DNA of 64,000 bases, from the NCBI RefSeq assembly GCF_963576545.1, contig NW_026870469.1, positions 496,001 to 560,000 of the forward strand, written 5' to 3'. Shown piece by piece: positions 62,556 through 64,000 of the stretch (its first letter is position 1; the number at the start of each line of letters is the position of its first letter). The notes below the pieces were generated by a model, which ran no database searches, was not told where the DNA came from, and saw only the letters and a program-made list of their open reading frames with translations. The position numbers were made by a program, and so were the translations under genes. The stretch is from Limanda limanda (lineage: Eukaryota > Chordata > Actinopteri > Pleuronectiformes > Pleuronectidae).

Positions 62556-64000
62556 CAAGTCTCTCCGACCTTCACAAAAAAAGTTATTCAAGAATATCTC
62601 CTCAGATTTGGGGGAATTTCGTCGGTCGACCTCTTTCGAAGGTCGTACAAGCTCGGGGATGGTACCAATCGATCCGCAGGACCCAAATTAGTCCAGATGC
62701 AACCACTTTCCAAGTCTCTCCGACCTTCACAAAAAAAGTTATTCAAGAATATCTCTTTCTCCTATGTGCTTTCATCCCTAACCCTAACCCTAACCCTTCC
62801 GAAAGTCGGAGAAGCTCAAGGATGGTACCGATCGATGCGCGCTACCCCATTTAGTGGGGGTAGAGCCTACTTGCAAGTCTCTCCGACCTTCACAAAAAAA
62901 GTTATTCAAGAATATCTCTTTCTCCTATGTGCTTTCATCCCTAACCCTAACCCTAACCCTTCCGAAAGTCGGAGAAGCTCAAGGATGGTACCGATCGATG
63001 CGCGCAACCCCATTTAGTGGGGGTAGAGCCTACTTGCAAGTCTCTCCGACCTTCACAAAAAAAGTTATTCAAGAATATCTCCTCAGATTTGGGGGAATTT
63101 CGTCGGTCGACCTCTTTCGAAGGTCGTACAAGCTCGGGGATGGTACCAATCGATCCGCAGGACCCAAATTAGTCCAGATGCAACCACTTTCCAAGTCTCT
63201 CCGACCTTCACAAAAAAAGTTATTCAAGAATATCTCTTTCTCCTATGTGCTTTCATCCCTAACCCTAACCCTAACCCTTCCGAAAGTCGGAGAAGCTCAA
63301 GGATGGTACCGATCGATGCGCGCTACCCCATTTAGTGGGGGTAGAGCCTACTTGCAAGTCTCTCCGACCTTCACAAAAAAAGTTATTCAAGAATATCTCT
63401 TTCTCCTATGTGCTTTCATCCCTAACCCTAACCCTAACCCTTCCGAAAGTCGGAGAAGCTCAAGGATGGTACCGATCGATGCGCGCAACCCCATTTAGTG
63501 GGGGTAGAGCCTACTTGCAAGTCTCTCCGACCTTCACAAAAAAAGTTATTCAAGAATATCTCCTCAGATTTGGGGGAATTTCGTCGGTCGACCTCTTCCG
63601 AAGGTCGTACAAGCTCGGGGATGGTACCAATCGATCCGCAGGACCCAAATTAGTCCAGATGCAACCACTTTCCAAGTCTCTCCGACCTTCACAAAAAAAG
63701 TTATTCAAGAATATCTCTTTCTCCTATGTGCTTTCATCCCTAACCCTAACCCTAACCCTTCCGAAAGTCGGAGAAGCTCAAGGATGGTACCGATCGATGC
63801 GCGCTACCCCATTTAGTGGGGGTAGAGCCTACTTGCAAGTCTCTCCGACCTTCACAAAAAAAGTTATTCAAGAATATCTCTTTCTCCTATGTGCTTTCAT
63901 CCCTAACCCTAACCCTAACCCTTCCGAAAGTCGGAGAAGCTCAAGGATGGTACCGATCGATGCGCGCAACCCCATTTAGTGGGGGTAGAGCCTACTTGCA

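Larger units (their letters stand above)
1..64000 (+). repeat. Telomere-motif satellite array of 163 bp (A) and 155 bp (B) monomers
   Basis: Every base belongs to a head-to-tail array in one orientation; both window ends lie inside a monomer, so neither array edge is visible. A conserved landmark (GTGGGGGTAGAG, near the end of each A monomer) recurs at intervals of exactly 163 bp (next monomer A) or 318 bp (next two monomers B then A), apart from four exceptions of 312, 157, 317 and 374 bp. Hand counting gives about 280 A and about 117 B monomers. Copies differ by scattered point variants shared between distant copies, the usual mark of concerted evolution. No transposon, inversion, gene or unique spacer was seen. 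GGTACC lies at the same place in nearly all A and B monomers, so a KpnI-type ladder of 155/163 bp is expected. The array resembles subtelomeric or heterochromatic satellite DNA; its chromosomal location cannot be read from this window. Confidence 0.97.
37448..64000 (+). repeat. Array domain III: repeated 1,443 bp blocks and other superunits
   Basis: This part contains five copies of a 1,443 bp block, two tandem copies of a 1,769 bp unit, and tandem duplications of 807 and 962 bp. Markers include GAATATTTCTTTC (inside the 1,443 bp blocks, with further copies in local duplications), CTTACATCCC in six A monomers, CAAGTCTTTCC in three B monomers (52,439, 53,401 and about 57,420) and GATCGGCAGG in three B right modules (about 50,629, 54,485 and 55,612). 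AAAAAACGTT reappears here once per 1,443 bp block. The array continues beyond the window. No gene is seen. Confidence 0.6.

Noticed and set aside
73..63979. Many overlapping + strand open frames of 108, 152, 214, 320 or 426 codons, typically starting at GTG (GVEPTCKSLRPSQK-like)
   Set aside because: They overlap one another in shifted frames, their lengths equal monomer combinations, the GTG start overlaps the preceding TAG in ATTTAGTG in each A, and they read through telomeric repeat as low-complexity peptide. No promoter, intron, codon bias or domain supports coding, and single-base variants create stops in some copies.
1..64000. CRISPR array
   Set aside because: The repeats are 155-163 bp with no short-repeat/unique-spacer alternation, and the spacers would themselves be repeats; no cas genes are present.
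1..64000. rDNA spacer, tRNA or other RNA gene repeats
   Set aside because: No rRNA or tRNA-like conserved segment, cloverleaf or Pol III box pair was recognised in either monomer type; a database search could still overturn this.
1..64000. Bacterial or phage origin with GTG-start genes
   Set aside because: There is no gene organisation, ribosome-binding-site pattern or distinct protein; telomeric TTAGGG-type motifs and long satellite structure point to a eukaryote.

Overview
The whole 64 kb window is one uninterrupted head-to-tail satellite array, with no recognisable gene, RNA gene, transposon or unique sequence. The organism is almost certainly a eukaryote: nearly every major monomer carries (CCCTAA)3CCC on the + strand, i.e. 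TTAGGG-type telomere DNA, and monomer lengths near 160 bp are typical of eukaryotic satellites. TTAGGG telomeres occur in vertebrates and many other animals, many fungi, kinetoplastids, diatoms and others, so I do not name a taxon. A subtelomeric or pericentromeric/heterochromatic location is likely but is inference.

Two related monomers build the array. Type A (163 bp, about 280 copies by hand count) has three modules: a 44 bp left module, a 42 bp middle module ending in the telomeric tract, and a 77 bp right module. Type B (155 bp, about 117 copies) has the same 44 bp left module, an unrelated 34 bp middle without telomeric sequence, and a right module that aligns to A without gaps at about 54 of 77 positions. 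I use the phase in which a monomer starts at CAAGTCTCTCC. B is always single and always followed by A. The commonest higher-order repeat is B-A-A (481 bp); B-A (318 bp), B-A-A-A (644 bp), B-A-A-A-A (807 bp) and longer A runs, up to six, also occur.

Layout. Domain I (about 1-24,900) is mostly regular B-A-A and carries its own variants (GGTACTGGTC, AAAAAACGTT, AAAAAATGTT, ACCACATTTA, CTCTCGGACC); long superblocks of 3.2-3.7 kb recur from about 7.1, 10.4 and 15.9 kb. Domain II (about 24,900-37,400) has longer A runs, consecutive BA dimers and a CTCACGG/GATTGATG variant. Domain III (about 37,400-64,000) holds five copies of a 1,443 bp block, two tandem copies of a 1,769 bp unit, and smaller 807 and 962 bp tandem duplications. 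Across roughly 400 monomers only four length changes were found: two 6 bp losses in telomeric tracts, one 1 bp deletion, and one 107 bp deletion that fuses A to B at 50,590.

The + strand contains many overlapping open frames because monomers have few stops on that strand, and because B+A (318 bp) is divisible by three. I regard these as by-products of the repeat and annotate no CDS. What the array could do is structural: regularly spaced telomere-protein sites, G-quadruplex-capable tracts and hairpins in each A monomer, in an array undergoing concerted evolution by unequal exchange and conversion.
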